Of a DNA stretch of 64,000 bases, positions 8,779 through 17,456 are shown one piece after another. The notes under the pieces are model-generated. The model worked only from the letters and a program-made list of their open reading frames with translations. It made no database searches and had not been told where the DNA came from. Each line of letters starts with the position of its first letter. Position 1 is the stretch's first letter. The stretch lies in contig NC_012586.1 of the NCBI RefSeq assembly GCF_000018545.1, positions 2,108,001-2,172,000 on the forward strand. Reading direction: 5' to 3'. Source of the DNA: Sinorhizobium fredii NGR234 (lineage in GTDB: Bacteria; Pseudomonadota; Alphaproteobacteria; Rhizobiales; Rhizobiaceae). Made by a program: the position numbers and the translations under genes.

Positions 8779-8973
8779 ATGGCCACGAGTTTTCACGGGA
8801 AGACCGCGACGATCTATCAGTTCCCGACACGCATTTCCCGGAAGGCCGAGGAGCGCCGCTCCGAGGGGCTGCGGAAGGCGGAGTTTGCTTCGTCGGATGT
8901 GTGCGCGGCTGCCATCGACGGCTGCTGGTATCACGAGGAAGCAGTTCGCGAGGAAACAAGCACCAAGCACTGA
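8779..8973 (+). CDS. gstI: GstI, glutamine synthetase II translational inhibitor (DUF2735)
   Basis: Small protein of 64 residues, start chosen at the ATG at 8779 with GGAG eight bases upstream; an in-frame ATG at 8716 would add a region unlike the family. Visible family marks: SFHGKTATIYQFPTR near the start and CWYHEEAV near the end, typical of DUF2735. In Rhizobium leguminosarum the 63-residue GstI is encoded divergently from glnII and prevents translation of glnII mRNA, acting when nitrogen is plentiful. Size, family and divergent position all match here. Function in this strain is inferred by homology. Confidence 0.85.
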   Translation: MATSFHGKTATIYQFPTRISRKAEERRSEGLRKAEFASSDVCAAAIDGCWYHEEAVREETSTKH

Positions 8974-8985
8974 GCGAAATCCCCG

Positions 8986-9014
8986 CGCATCGGCGATCGC
9001 CTTGCCGATGCGTT
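8986..9014. terminator. Probable bidirectional terminator between gstI and a convergent gene
   Basis: Perfect 9-bp arms CGCATCGGC (8986-8994) and GCCGATGCG (9004-9012) with a 9-base loop, placed between the convergent stops at 8973 and 9028. It has no long T run, so efficiency is uncertain. Confidence 0.55.
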
Positions 9015-9027
9015 GATCACCCGCGAG

Positions 9028-10020
9028 CTATTCCCGTCTTAGGAAGTGCAGGTTGCCGGCGAGGTCGGAAACGACGAGTTGCCGGTCGTCCCAGACGAGC
9101 ACCGAGACCGGGCGTGTCAGGCCACTGACGATGGTGGTTCTGCGCTTTGCCGCGGCTTCGATCCTGAGCAGTCGGCCACTGCCTTTTGCAAAACCTTGCT
9201 TCTGATCATAGGTCCCGTGTTCGAGCACGAGCATTGCTTCGTCGCCCGCAAAAACGATCGCCACCGGCGCGTTGAGGCCGTCGGTTTCGAGCCGCGGTTC
9301 GGACGCGCCGGCCGTGGGGATCGACACGACCTTGCCTGCTCCGGCAAGAAAGGGAAAGCCGCCGAAGAGCGCGACATAGAGGCGCCCCTTGTGAAGCGCG
9401 ATGCCGGTCGGCACCGCATCGACCTCGTAGCCGCTGTTCGCCTCGAATTCCGTCGGCGACAGGCTCTGCAACGCCCCTTCCTTCTGCGGCAATCGCCGGA
9501 AACTGATCAGCGTCTTCTTTCGTCCATCGCGCTCAACGCGCTCGACGCTGTTGCGCGCCGCATCGACGACATAAAAGCCCTGGTCGGCGGCGACGAAATC
9601 GAAAGGGTTCCAGAAGTCATTGCTGATGACCCGTGTCTTTCCCGCACCGTCGATCGCGACCAGGCTGTGATCCAGCGGCGTTTCCTTGGCATCGGTCGGC
9701 GTCCATCCTTGCGCGACGACAAACTCACCACCGACACGTGCGACGCGATACGGCCCCGTCGGGTCGCCGATCACGTCGGGCCCGTGCGGAAAGACGGGAC
9801 CGAAGGCGGTGAGACGCCCGTCCTCGTCGCGGCGGTACAGGCGCCCACCCGCGAGATCGGTCACGAGCAGGCTGCGGCCGTCGCGGACGAGGCCGGCAAA
9901 GGCGGCGCCGGGAACATGGACCGTTTCGAGCCGGTAGTCCGCTGCAGCCAGCGGTTCCGCACCAGCGCTGCGCGCCAGCAGAACGATACAGGCGGCGATC
10001 AGGGCGAGGAACGGACGCAT
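9028..10020 (-). CDS. Secreted beta-propeller protein, ScyD/ScyE-like
   Basis: Exported protein of 330 residues with signal peptide MRPFLALIAACIVLLARSAGA. The rest is a set of short beta-rich repeats (LVRDGRSLLVTDLAGGRLYR, DFVAADQGFYVVDAARNSVERV, PVSVLVWDDRQLVVSDLAGN) typical of NHL/six-bladed propellers, closest in layout to ScyD/ScyE-family proteins. No catalytic residues can be named. It starts 22 bases inside the preceding formylglycine-enzyme-like gene, so the two are coupled and may work together in the periplasm. Confidence 0.6.
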   Translation of the reverse strand: MRPFLALIAACIVLLARSAGAEPLAAADYRLETVHVPGAAFAGLVRDGRSLLVTDLAGGRLYRRDEDGRLTAFGPVFPHGPDVIGDPTGPYRVARVGGEFVVAQGWTPTDAKETPLDHSLVAIDGAGKTRVISNDFWNPFDFVAADQGFYVVDAARNSVERVERDGRKKTLISFRRLPQKEGALQSLSPTEFEANSGYEVDAVPTGIALHKGRLYVALFGGFPFLAGAGKVVSIPTAGASEPRLETDGLNAPVAIVFAGDEAMLVLEHGTYDQKQGFAKGSGRLLRIEAAAKRRTTIVSGLTRPVSVLVWDDRQLVVSDLAGNLHFLRRE

Positions 10021-10721
10021 CGGAAGCCACCATTCGCTGCAAAACGGAAATCGGGATCATAGGCGAGCCGGTAGGTGGTCGTCAGGTGGCCCGCGTCGCT
10101 GTTCCAGGACCCGCCGCGCAGCACGCGATGGTGTCCCGCGGCGGCGGATGCTCCGATGTAAGGCGCGTAGATGTCACTCGTCCATTCCCAGACATTGCCG
10201 ACCAGGTTGAGGACGCCTTCGGGGCTGGCACCGGCAGCGAAGGAATCGGCCGGTGCGGTCATCGGGTAGCCGTCGCGGTCGTCGCCGGAGCAGCAGGCAT
10301 CGGCACCGACATTGGCCCGCGCCTCGTCGCTGGAACCGTTGCCCCAGGGAACAGCATTGCCCTCAGCGCCTCGCGCCGCCCGCTCATACTGCTGCTCCGA
10401 CGGCAGAGCGAGGCCGTAGTGCCGGCAGAAGGCAGTTGCATCGCCCCAGCTGACGCCGACGACCGGACGATCCGCGAGCCCCAGCAACGGATGCTCGGCA
10501 TAAAAGGCCGGCCGGTGGCCGGTCGCCGCGACGAAGGCTCGGTATTGCCGGTTGGTGATCTCGGTGCGGTTGATCGCGAAGGCGCTGCCTTCGACCACGC
10601 GCCGGGGGCGTTCGTTTTCGGGTCCATTGTCGCTGCCGAAGACGAAGGCGCCAGCGGGAATGTCGACAAGGGGATTGCCGGCGATCGGCTCGTGACCAGC
10701 GGCGATCGCGCCGGATGCCAT
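9999..10721 (-). CDS. Formylglycine-generating-enzyme (SUMF1/EgtB-type) family protein, 5' end uncertain
   Basis: FGE-sulfatase fold protein. Clear marks are VDIPAGAFVFGSDNGPENERP, AINRTEITNRQYRAF, VVGVSWGDATAFCRHYG, LPSEQQYERAARG, NLVGNVWEWTSD and HRVLRGGSWNS with a final NGGFRCVR. Some family members convert Cys to formylglycine in sulfatases; many are of unknown role, and no sulfatase is nearby. The first in-frame ATG (10721) leaves only MASGAIAAGHEP, half of what looks like a signal peptide (IAAIAFVMASGAIAA). The missing basic start is encoded upstream without an ATG, GTG or TTG codon before the palindrome at 10779-10849. The true start is therefore unclear, or was lost by insertion of that repeat. 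Confidence 0.75.
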   Translation of the reverse strand: MASGAIAAGHEPIAGNPLVDIPAGAFVFGSDNGPENERPRRVVEGSAFAINRTEITNRQYRAFVAATGHRPAFYAEHPLLGLADRPVVGVSWGDATAFCRHYGLALPSEQQYERAARGAEGNAVPWGNGSSDEARANVGADACCSGDDRDGYPMTAPADSFAAGASPEGVLNLVGNVWEWTSDIYAPYIGASAAAGHHRVLRGGSWNSDAGHLTTTYRLAYDPDFRFAANGGFRCVRSSP

Positions 10722-10778
10722 GACGAAAGCGATTGCCGCTATCCCTGTTTGATGGCGGCGAAGGCGACGTATCCGGCC

Positions 10779-10849
10779 ACACCCCCCTCTGCCCTGCCGG
10801 GCATCTCCCCCACAAGGAGGGAGATGCCCGGCAGGGCAGAGGGGGGTGT
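10779..10849. repeat. Perfect 31-bp inverted repeat (RIME-like palindrome)
   Basis: Arms 10779-10809 and 10819-10849 are exact reverse complements with a 9-base loop. The core is CTCTGCCCTGCCGGGCATCT. The same sequence recurs in the element at 26907-27079, so it is a dispersed intergenic repeat like the RIME elements of rhizobia. It lies between the ABC ATPase stop (10900) and the formylglycine-enzyme-like gene, and would form a very strong RNA hairpin, probably reducing read-through. Confidence 0.85.
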
Positions 10850-10899
10850 CGGCACCCGCCTCGCGATGCACCCCCTCGGACCACGTCCCAACTACTGGG

Positions 10900-11961
10900 C
10901 TAGAAATCCACACGTCGCTCCGTCTCCGCATCGAACAGGAACATGCGATCTGCCTCGATCCTGACGCCGAGGCGCTGGTCGATCTGGCCGGCGAAGTTCT
11001 TGTCGGCACGCAAGGTCATGAGCCGGCCGCCGAGTTGCAGGCTGACAAGCGTGTTCTCGCCGGTAAGCTCCACCGAATAGATCGGCGCGACAAGATTGGC
11101 GTCGGTATCCTCGGGGCGCGCCACGTGGATGTCCTCCGGACGGACGCCGAGCACGGCGCGTGCAATGCTGACGTTATCGGCACCCCCGACACGCAGGCCT
11201 GCGCTCACGAACACGCCGTCCTTCACCTCGCCCGGGATGAGGTTCATGGCCGGCGAGCCGATGAAGCCCGCGACGAACAGGGTGCGGGGATCGTTATAGA
11301 TTTCCCGCGGCGTTCCAAGCTGCTCGATCACCCCTTTGTTCATCACGGCGACGCGATGGGCGAGCGTCATCGCCTCGATCTGGTCATGGGTCACGTAGAT
11401 CGTCGTCACCTGCAGCTCGTGCTGCAGATGCTTCAGCTCGGCGCGCATCTGGGTTCTGAGCTTCGCATCCAGGTTGGAGAGCGGCTCGTCCATGAGGAAG
11501 ACGCGCGGCGTGCGGACGATGGCGCGGGCGAGTGCGACGCGCTGGCGCTGGCCGCCCGACAGTTCCTTGGGCAGGCGCTTGAGCATCGTGTCGAGCTCGA
11601 CCCGCCGCGCCACCTCGGTGATGCGGCGCTTGTATTCCTCCGGCGGCACTTTGCGGATCTTCAAGGGATAGCCGATGTTGTCCTCGACGGAGAGATGCGG
11701 ATAGAGCGCATAGGACTGGAAGACCATCGCCACGTCGCGATATTTCGGGAGCACGTCGTTGATCCGGTCGGCGTCGATATAGATGTCGCCGGACGTCGCC
11801 TCCTCGAGGCCGGCGACCATCCGCATCGTCGTGGTCTTGCCGCAGCCCGAGGGGCCGAGGAGGACGAGGAATTCCTTGTCGCGGATCTCGAGATTGAAAT
11901 CGTGGACCGCGACGAACTCGCCGAACTTCTTTGTCACATTGTCGAACCGGACGGACGCCAT
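10900..11961 (-). CDS. Sugar ABC transporter ATPase, UgpC/MalK-like
   Basis: Cytoplasmic ATPase of 353 residues for a CUT1-type importer. Walker A GPSGCGKTT near residue 38, Q-loop VFQSYALYP, signature LSGGQRQRVALARA, Walker B VFLMDEPLSNLDA, H-loop VTHDQ, and a C-terminal TOBE/OB domain from about 240 (LGVRPEDIHV). Gene order on the minus strand is binding protein, two permeases, ATPase, the usual CUT1 operon. The substrate is not evident; homologues carry glycerol phosphate, maltose or other sugars. Confidence 0.93.
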   Translation of the reverse strand: MASVRFDNVTKKFGEFVAVHDFNLEIRDKEFLVLLGPSGCGKTTTMRMVAGLEEATSGDIYIDADRINDVLPKYRDVAMVFQSYALYPHLSVEDNIGYPLKIRKVPPEEYKRRITEVARRVELDTMLKRLPKELSGGQRQRVALARAIVRTPRVFLMDEPLSNLDAKLRTQMRAELKHLQHELQVTTIYVTHDQIEAMTLAHRVAVMNKGVIEQLGTPREIYNDPRTLFVAGFIGSPAMNLIPGEVKDGVFVSAGLRVGGADNVSIARAVLGVRPEDIHVARPEDTDANLVAPIYSVELTGENTLVSLQLGGRLMTLRADKNFAGQIDQRLGVRIEADRMFLFDAETERRVDF

Positions 11962-11980
11962 GGGCCTCTCCCCCTCCCCC

Positions 11981-12841
11981 TTACCCCTTGACGGCGCCGA
12001 GGGAGAGCCCCCGGACGAGGTGCTTCTGGACGATGAAAGCGAAGATGACGATCGGTACGCAGGCCATGAAACCGGCGGCGCTGATCTCTCCCCAATAGGT
12101 GTTGTACTGGGTCACCCGCCCGGCGATGCCGATCGGCAGCGTCTGCGATTGCTCGGTGAGCGTGATGACGAGCGACAGCAGGAACTCGTTCCACGAAATG
12201 ATCAGGCAGAAGATGGCGGTCGCCGCGAGCCCCGGGCGGGCGAGCGGCAGCGCCACATGCAGGAATGCGCCCCAGCGCGTGTCGCCGTCGACGACCGCCG
12301 CCTCTTCCAGCTCGACCGGAAGATCCTGGAAATAGCTCTTCATCATCCAGGTCGCAAACGGCAGGTTGAAGGCGGTATAGGCGATGATCAGCGCCGACTT
12401 GGTGTTGAGCATGTCGAAATAGTTGAAGAACAGATAGAGCGGGATGATGCTGACGATCGGTGGCATCATCCGTGTCGACAGGATCCAGAACGAAATCTGC
12501 TTGCGCCACTGCCAGGGATAGCTGAACCGCGCCAGCGCATATCCCGCCATGGTCCCGAAGGTCACCGAAATGACAGTCGTTCCGATGGCGACGAGGAAGC
12601 TGTTCAGGGCGTATTGAAGGAACGGGCGTTGGATGAAGGCTTCGTCGTAGTGCTTCAGCGTCGGGTTTCGCGGCACCCATTCCGGCGGCACGGCGAAAAT
12701 GTCGATGTCGAACTTGAACGAGTTCGCTGCGATCCAGTAGACGGGAAAGAGCGTCAGGATCAGCGCGACGAGGATCGCCAGATAGGCCGACAGGCGGAGA
12801 AGCATCTCCCGGGTGCGACTGCGTGTTCGTATCGTCGCCAT
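11981..12841 (-). CDS. Sugar ABC transporter permease, MalG-like
   Basis: Inner-membrane permease of 286 residues with six predicted TM segments. The EAA-type coupling loop is LEEAAVVDGDTRWGAFLHVALP; the C-terminus ends with LVRGLSLGAVKG, as MalG-type proteins do. It lies 4 bases after its partner permease and 19 bases before the ATPase gene, so it belongs to the same operon. Confidence 0.92.
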   Translation of the reverse strand: MATIRTRSRTREMLLRLSAYLAILVALILTLFPVYWIAANSFKFDIDIFAVPPEWVPRNPTLKHYDEAFIQRPFLQYALNSFLVAIGTTVISVTFGTMAGYALARFSYPWQWRKQISFWILSTRMMPPIVSIIPLYLFFNYFDMLNTKSALIIAYTAFNLPFATWMMKSYFQDLPVELEEAAVVDGDTRWGAFLHVALPLARPGLAATAIFCLIISWNEFLLSLVITLTEQSQTLPIGIAGRVTQYNTYWGEISAAGFMACVPIVIFAFIVQKHLVRGLSLGAVKG

Positions 12842-12845
12842 CCTC

Positions 12846-13769
12846 TCACTCCGCCAGCCGCATGCGTTTCATGAACCAGGTGCTGAGCACGATGGTCACG
12901 AACAGCACGAACAGTGATATTGCCGCCGCGTAGCCGGGATCGGCGAAGCGGTAGGCGACCTGGTAGATATAGAGGCTCAGGACCTTGGTGCGGTCGGCCG
13001 GGCCGCCGCCCGTCAGGATGAAGACGAGGTCGAAAAGCCGCAGCGCATCCATGACGCGCAGGAGAAGCGCAATGGCGATCACCGGCTTCAGAAAGGGCAG
13101 CGTCAGGTCCCAGAATTGCCGCCAGGACGAGGCTCCGTCGAGCGCGGCCGCCTCGTAGGGTTCGACCGGCAGGCTTGCCAGCCCAGCAAGCATCAGCAGG
13201 AAGACGAACGGCGTCCACTGCCAGACATCGGCGACGATGATCGAGAACATGGCGAGGTTCACGTCGCCCGCCCAGGCCTGAACGGGAAGACCGAGCAGGA
13301 ACATGATCTCGTTCAGAACGCCGAACTGCGGCTCGTAGATGAGCTTCCAGGTGATCGCGACCGCGATCGGCGGCAGCATCATCGGAATCATCAGCACCGT
13401 CTTCAAAAAACTGAGCCGCCGGATGAACCTGTCGAGAAGAAGCGCCAGCCCCAGGCCGAGAAGGAATTCGAGCGCCACCGCCACGAGCGTGAACACCACC
13501 GTATTGCGGAGCGCCACGTGGAATTGCGGATCGGAAAGCAGCCGCGCGAAATTGCCGACGCCGACGAATTCCCAAGGCAGGTCCGGATTGGGGCTGATCC
13601 GATGGACCGCCGCGTAAAACATATAGATGCTGGGAAAGATCGTCAGGGCCAACAGGATGAGCACGGTCGGCGCGAGCATCAGGTAGCGCAGGTGGCGCTC
13701 CGCCCAATGCTCCAGGCCCCCTCCTCGCCGAAGCGACTTGGCTGATGTGTCCTTGTCGGACTTCAACAT
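12846..13769 (-). CDS. Sugar ABC transporter permease, MalF-like
   Basis: Inner-membrane permease of 307 residues with six predicted TM segments and the EAA loop PYEAAALDGASSWRQFWDLTLP. It is the first permease in the operon, 106 bases after the binding-protein gene. A strong GC hairpin in that gap may protect the upstream message. Substrate not evident. Confidence 0.92.
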   Translation of the reverse strand: MLKSDKDTSAKSLRRGGGLEHWAERHLRYLMLAPTVLILLALTIFPSIYMFYAAVHRISPNPDLPWEFVGVGNFARLLSDPQFHVALRNTVVFTLVAVALEFLLGLGLALLLDRFIRRLSFLKTVLMIPMMLPPIAVAITWKLIYEPQFGVLNEIMFLLGLPVQAWAGDVNLAMFSIIVADVWQWTPFVFLLMLAGLASLPVEPYEAAALDGASSWRQFWDLTLPFLKPVIAIALLLRVMDALRLFDLVFILTGGGPADRTKVLSLYIYQVAYRFADPGYAAAISLFVLFVTIVLSTWFMKRMRLAE

Positions 13770-13802
13770 CGGTCCCTCCCGTGGACCTGTCCGTACGCAC
13801 TC

Positions 13803-13834
13803 CGGCCGCGCCGGATCGAGTTCCGGCGCGGCCG
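13803..13834 (-). other. Intercistronic hairpin between binding-protein and permease genes
   Basis: Perfect 13-bp arms CGGCCGCGCCGGA (13803-13815) and TCCGGCGCGGCCG (13822-13834) with a 6-base loop, directly after the binding-protein stop at 13876. It lacks a T run. Such hairpins behind the first gene of ABC operons commonly raise the level of the binding protein relative to the permeases. Confidence 0.6.
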
Positions 13835-13875
13835 CAAGAGCGAGGCGCGCGGCCCCGCTCGACGAAGACGGCCGC

Positions 13876-15135
13876 TTATTTGAGGCCAGTGATCTGCTCT
13901 ACCGCGGCCTGTGAATTCTTCAGCGCCTCCTCCGGCGAGATCGTCCCGGCGACCGCCTTTGAAAGCTCGATGCCGAAGGCATTCTCGATTTCCGGCCACT
14001 TCGGATGGCGCGGGCGCGGCGTCGAGGCCTGGATCGCCTCCATCAGCACCGGATAGTGGCGGAACTGCTCCTGCTTGGTGAGTTCCTGATCGGTGAAGAC
14101 CGAGGTGCGCACCGGCGGGTTGCCGCGTTCGGCGGAGATCTTGATCTGCTCGGCCGTGGTCGCCCACATCATGAAGTCGAAGGCCTCCTGCTTGTTCTTG
14201 GATGCCGCCATGATGCCCATCGTCCAGTGACCGATCTCCGAACTGCCCGGCTTCGTGCCGGCCGGGATCGGGCTATAGGAGATCTTGCCGACCATCTTCG
14301 ACTGGCTCGGGTCCTCGAAGGTCGCTACCCAGTTCGGCCAGTTGATCGACGAGGCGGCGGTGCCGGCCGCAAGGGCGGTCCCGACCTCGTTGGCGTTGTA
14401 ACTCTCGACGCCCTTCGGCGACACGTCGCGCAACGCCATGAAAGCCTTCATCGCGGCAGCGCCCTCGGGCGTATCGATCGTCACCTTCGTGCGGTCCGCG
14501 TTGAACATGTCGGCGCCATAGGACCAGAAGATCGGCATGAAGTCGGCAACGACCGGATTGCCCTGGCCGCCCCGGAAGACATAGCCGAAGTAGCGGCCGC
14601 CACCCTGTTCGGTCAGTGCCTTGGCCGCCTTCAGCACATCGTCCCACGTCTTCGGGGCCTCGACGCCGGCTTCCTTGAACTTGGCGGCGTCATAGAAGAA
14701 CATCTGGGCGTTGCCCACATAGGGCAGGCACACGTACGGTCCCGAGTTATAGGGATTGCGGCAGATCGCCAGCGACTTCGACAGGAAATCGTTGTCCGGC
14801 CCTTCCACCCCGGCGCCCTTGAAATAGGACGTCAGATCCTCGAGATGGCCGTTCTCCGCAAAGAACGGGATCCACGGGTCGTCCATCAGAATGATGTCGA
14901 ACACGCCGGACTTGGTTGCCCCGGCATTGGCACCCTGCTCGAACACATTGGCATAGGGCGCCTGCACCGTCTCCACCTTGGTGTTTTTCATCTTCGCGTA
15001 GTCGGCGGCCGCGGCTCTGAGGCCGTCGCCTTCACTGCCGGAAGGCACGAGGATCGTGATGTCAGCCCAGGCCGACGCGCTGATCGCGAGTGCAGAGGCC
15101 GCGGCAGCGAGGGCCAGACAGAATTTGCGCACCAT
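13876..15135 (-). CDS. Sugar ABC transporter periplasmic binding protein (CUT1, family 1)
   Basis: Periplasmic binding protein of 419 residues. Start chosen at ATG 15135, which follows a GGGAGGTG ribosome site and opens signal peptide MVRKFCLALAAAASALAISASAWA. The mature part shows the bacterial extracellular solute-binding family 1 layout (ITILVPSGSEGDGLRAAAAD, DIILMDDPWIPFF, AFDFMMWATTAEQ). Longer upstream starts have no such site. First gene of the CUT1 operon. The exact sugar is unknown. Confidence 0.9.
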   Translation of the reverse strand: MVRKFCLALAAAASALAISASAWADITILVPSGSEGDGLRAAAADYAKMKNTKVETVQAPYANVFEQGANAGATKSGVFDIILMDDPWIPFFAENGHLEDLTSYFKGAGVEGPDNDFLSKSLAICRNPYNSGPYVCLPYVGNAQMFFYDAAKFKEAGVEAPKTWDDVLKAAKALTEQGGGRYFGYVFRGGQGNPVVADFMPIFWSYGADMFNADRTKVTIDTPEGAAAMKAFMALRDVSPKGVESYNANEVGTALAAGTAASSINWPNWVATFEDPSQSKMVGKISYSPIPAGTKPGSSEIGHWTMGIMAASKNKQEAFDFMMWATTAEQIKISAERGNPPVRTSVFTDQELTKQEQFRHYPVLMEAIQASTPRPRHPKWPEIENAFGIELSKAVAGTISPEEALKNSQAAVEQITGLK

Positions 15136-15229
15136 TGAACACCTCCCAATCCGAGCACTTGGCGAGACCACCCCATGGCGGTCCTGCCCTGTCCGGCTTG
15201 GCGGAGAGGCTGATGCAACGTCCATGACA

Positions 15230-15252
15230 GTCCGGCCCACAACGGGTCGGAC
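15230..15252 (-). other. Inverted repeat in the leader of the sugar ABC operon
   Basis: GTCCGGCCC (15230-15238) and GGGTCGGAC (15244-15252) form 9-bp arms with one G-T pair and a 5-base loop, about 100 bases before the binding-protein start. It may be an operator or a leader hairpin. Otherwise I see no gene between 15136 and 15385. Confidence 0.35.
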
Positions 15253-15385
15253 GGTCATCGGGCTTCTCCACAAGCCGACGTTGCTCCCGACGCAAATCTA
15301 CCACATTGCGCTTGATTTAGAGAGGGTCGTATTAGCTACCGCTTTTGTTGCAGTGTCCCAGGCCCGCGCTCGGCGGAAACGCGGA

Positions 15386-16450
15386 CTATCCCGTGACATA
15401 GCGAATGGTTCTGGACAGCCGGGCGAGAACGGCCGGCCTCGAAGAGGCGACGAGCTTCCACGACAGCACGGCCTGCGCCATGCGCTGCGGCAGGAGACCG
15501 ACCGAAAGGAACCAGGCCGCCAGCATGGCGCGGCGGCGAAGCGAGACGTTCATCTCCATGCTGGCAGCGGCGCCTGCCGCGGCAAGCGAGAGCCGCGAAT
15601 CCTCGGCGACCGGATGGCGGCGGCTATCGACGCAAATCGAGGCCAGGCGTTCCTCGAGGTGAACCGGATCGCGCAGGTTGGCATCCGCCCGCACTGCCAG
15701 CCCGACATCCACTGCCTGATCCGCCAAGGCCTGCAACCGATGGAGGTCGTGCTCCACCCGCCATCGCGCCCTCTGGCCGAGCTTCTCGGCGAAGACCGAA
15801 TGGTTGCCTCCATGCATGCGGTAGGCGCCGAGGCAGGTGTCGATCGACTTCACCCTTCCATAAAGCGGGGCCAGCGTGACGAGATAGCCGTCGGCACCCT
15901 GCCGAAATTCCTGCTCCGGCACCGGCATGATGTTTTGCAGTGCCGATAGCGCGAAGGCCAGTCCGCTGGTCACCGTCGTCTGGTAGCGGGCCCGGCGCAT
16001 GAGTTGCGGGGTGACGTCGCCGGAATCGAAGGGCACTTCGGGCGGTGGGAACACGTCCTTGACGCGTTGCCGCTCGTCGACGATGTGCAGCCGGAACTGC
16101 ATTTGCGCAACCTCGCCGTCCCACCGCGCGACGATTTCCGAAACGGCATTGGGATAGAGATAGTCATCGGCGTCCAGGAAGAGAACGATCGCGCCGCGGC
16201 TGGCCGCAAATCCTGTATTGAAGGCTGCGCCGTGACCGCCATTTTCCGGCCGGATGCATGCCTTGATCCGCGACCCGTAGGAAGCGATGACATCGGCGGA
16301 CTCGTCGGTGGACGCGTCATCGACGACGATCACTTCCACGTCGCCATGGCCTTGGCTGAGGGCGCTGTCGATGGCGTTCCTCAGGAAACGCGCATAGTTG
16401 TAGTTCGCAATGATGATGGAGACAGGAAGACGGTCCTGGGTGGAATGCAT
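15386..16450 (-). CDS. Family 2 glycosyltransferase
   Basis: Cytoplasmic GT-A glycosyltransferase of 354 residues. The start VSIIIANYNYARFLRNAID, the VEVIVVDDASTDES segment, the DxD-type site LFLDADDYLYPNA and the acceptor-region YRMHGGNHS are characteristic of GT2 enzymes. No membrane span is evident, only a hydrophobic patch near residue 310 (MLAAWFLSVGLLP). I start at ATG 16450, immediately before the conserved core; an in-frame upstream ATG would add 39 residues outside the family. It stands alone, so the glycan it builds is unknown. Confidence 0.82.
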   Translation of the reverse strand: MHSTQDRLPVSIIIANYNYARFLRNAIDSALSQGHGDVEVIVVDDASTDESADVIASYGSRIKACIRPENGGHGAAFNTGFAASRGAIVLFLDADDYLYPNAVSEIVARWDGEVAQMQFRLHIVDERQRVKDVFPPPEVPFDSGDVTPQLMRRARYQTTVTSGLAFALSALQNIMPVPEQEFRQGADGYLVTLAPLYGRVKSIDTCLGAYRMHGGNHSVFAEKLGQRARWRVEHDLHRLQALADQAVDVGLAVRADANLRDPVHLEERLASICVDSRRHPVAEDSRLSLAAAGAAASMEMNVSLRRRAMLAAWFLSVGLLPQRMAQAVLSWKLVASSRPAVLARLSRTIRYVTG

Positions 16451-16710
16451 CGCATTGAACCTCGCAGATCTGCTTTGGTCGCGGCGAACCTTCTCATCGG
16501 GTCCTTGGAGAAAATGCCCGCTCCGGAGTGCAACCATTTCGGTGCGGCAGAGGCATTGGCCTGACATAGGCCAGCGGGCAGCGAAGATCGTTTTCGATCG
16601 AGTGCGAGCCTCGTTAGTTTTGTGGCATTTGAATGACCTTCAAAGCCGGGCAGCGTGTCCTGACGGCTGCTCTGGAGCGGATTGGGCCCCGTATTTTCCT
16701 TTGAAGAACC

Positions 16711-17409
16711 TTAAGCAAAATAGTCCGGATGGTGTGCGCGAAGCGCTTCGACATCCGGAATGACGGCGCCGAGATGGTGCATCATCGCGGCCGAGGCGCG
16801 AGCCTTGTCGTGCGCCGCGATTGCATCGCGGATCGCCGCGTGTTCCTCCGTGACGGTTGTCATGCGACCGGGCACCGGCAATGTCAGCCGGCGGGCGCGA
16901 TCGATCTGCAGCTTGACCGATTTGAGAAGCGTCCAGATGCCGGGATAGCCGGCAATCGCTGAAATGGCTTCGTGGAACGCCTCGTCCTGTTCGTAGAAAT
17001 GCGCGGCGTCGTTCAGGCTGGCATGGGCACGCTGGCGGGCGATGATTCTATCGAGACGCGCGATATCCCCGGCCGTGGCGACTTGTGCCGCCCGCTCGAC
17101 TGTCGTTCGCTCCAGCGATTTGCGAATGACCACCGCCTCTGGAATGGCCGACAGCGGTATTCGCGAGACGAAGGTGCCCGATTGCGGGAAAATCTCGACG
17201 AGGCCCGCTTCGGCGAGCCGCAGAAGCGCCTCACGCACCGGCGTCCGGCTGACGCCGAATTGCTCGGCAATGCGCTTTTCCTGCAGCGACAGACCCGGCT
17301 TCAACTCAAGCGAGACGATTTGAGCGTGGAGTTGCTGATAAATGGCGGCGGCCGTCGTTACCCGAAGAAGCCTGATGGGGCCGGGACCGTCTGATGCTTG
17401 ATGCCGCAA
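16711..17409 (-). CDS. GntR-family regulator with FCD domain
   Basis: DNA-binding regulator of 232 residues. N-terminal winged helix includes the typical LSLQEKRIAEQFGVSRTPVREAL (here read as residues about 38-60), followed by an all-helical FCD ligand domain (about 85-215) with the metal-site residues seen as FYEQDEAFHEAI and EEHAAIRDAI. Divergent from a polyol/fructuronate-type dehydrogenase with 88 bases between, so it probably represses that gene and releases it upon binding a sugar acid. Effector unknown. Confidence 0.88.
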   Translation of the reverse strand: MRHQASDGPGPIRLLRVTTAAAIYQQLHAQIVSLELKPGLSLQEKRIAEQFGVSRTPVREALLRLAEAGLVEIFPQSGTFVSRIPLSAIPEAVVIRKSLERTTVERAAQVATAGDIARLDRIIARQRAHASLNDAAHFYEQDEAFHEAISAIAGYPGIWTLLKSVKLQIDRARRLTLPVPGRMTTVTEEHAAIRDAIAAHDKARASAAMMHHLGAVIPDVEALRAHHPDYFA

Positions 17410-17427
17410 TTTCTGAACTCGCCGCGT

Positions 17428-17456
17428 TTGACACTTTCTGTCGTACTAGTATATCA
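17428..17456 (+). promoter_or_regulatory. Promoter with overlapping palindromic operator
   Basis: A perfect -35 TTGACA (17428-17433) is followed at 16-17 bases by an AT-rich -10 (TATATC at 17450). The palindrome TACTAGTA (17444-17451) overlaps the spacer and -10, a natural place for repression by the divergent GntR protein. Binding is inferred. Confidence 0.6.

Noticed and set aside
8367..8786. Possible minus-strand genes of 120-139 codons upstream of glnII
   Set aside because: They overlap the sigma-54 promoter and gstI start and resemble no known family.
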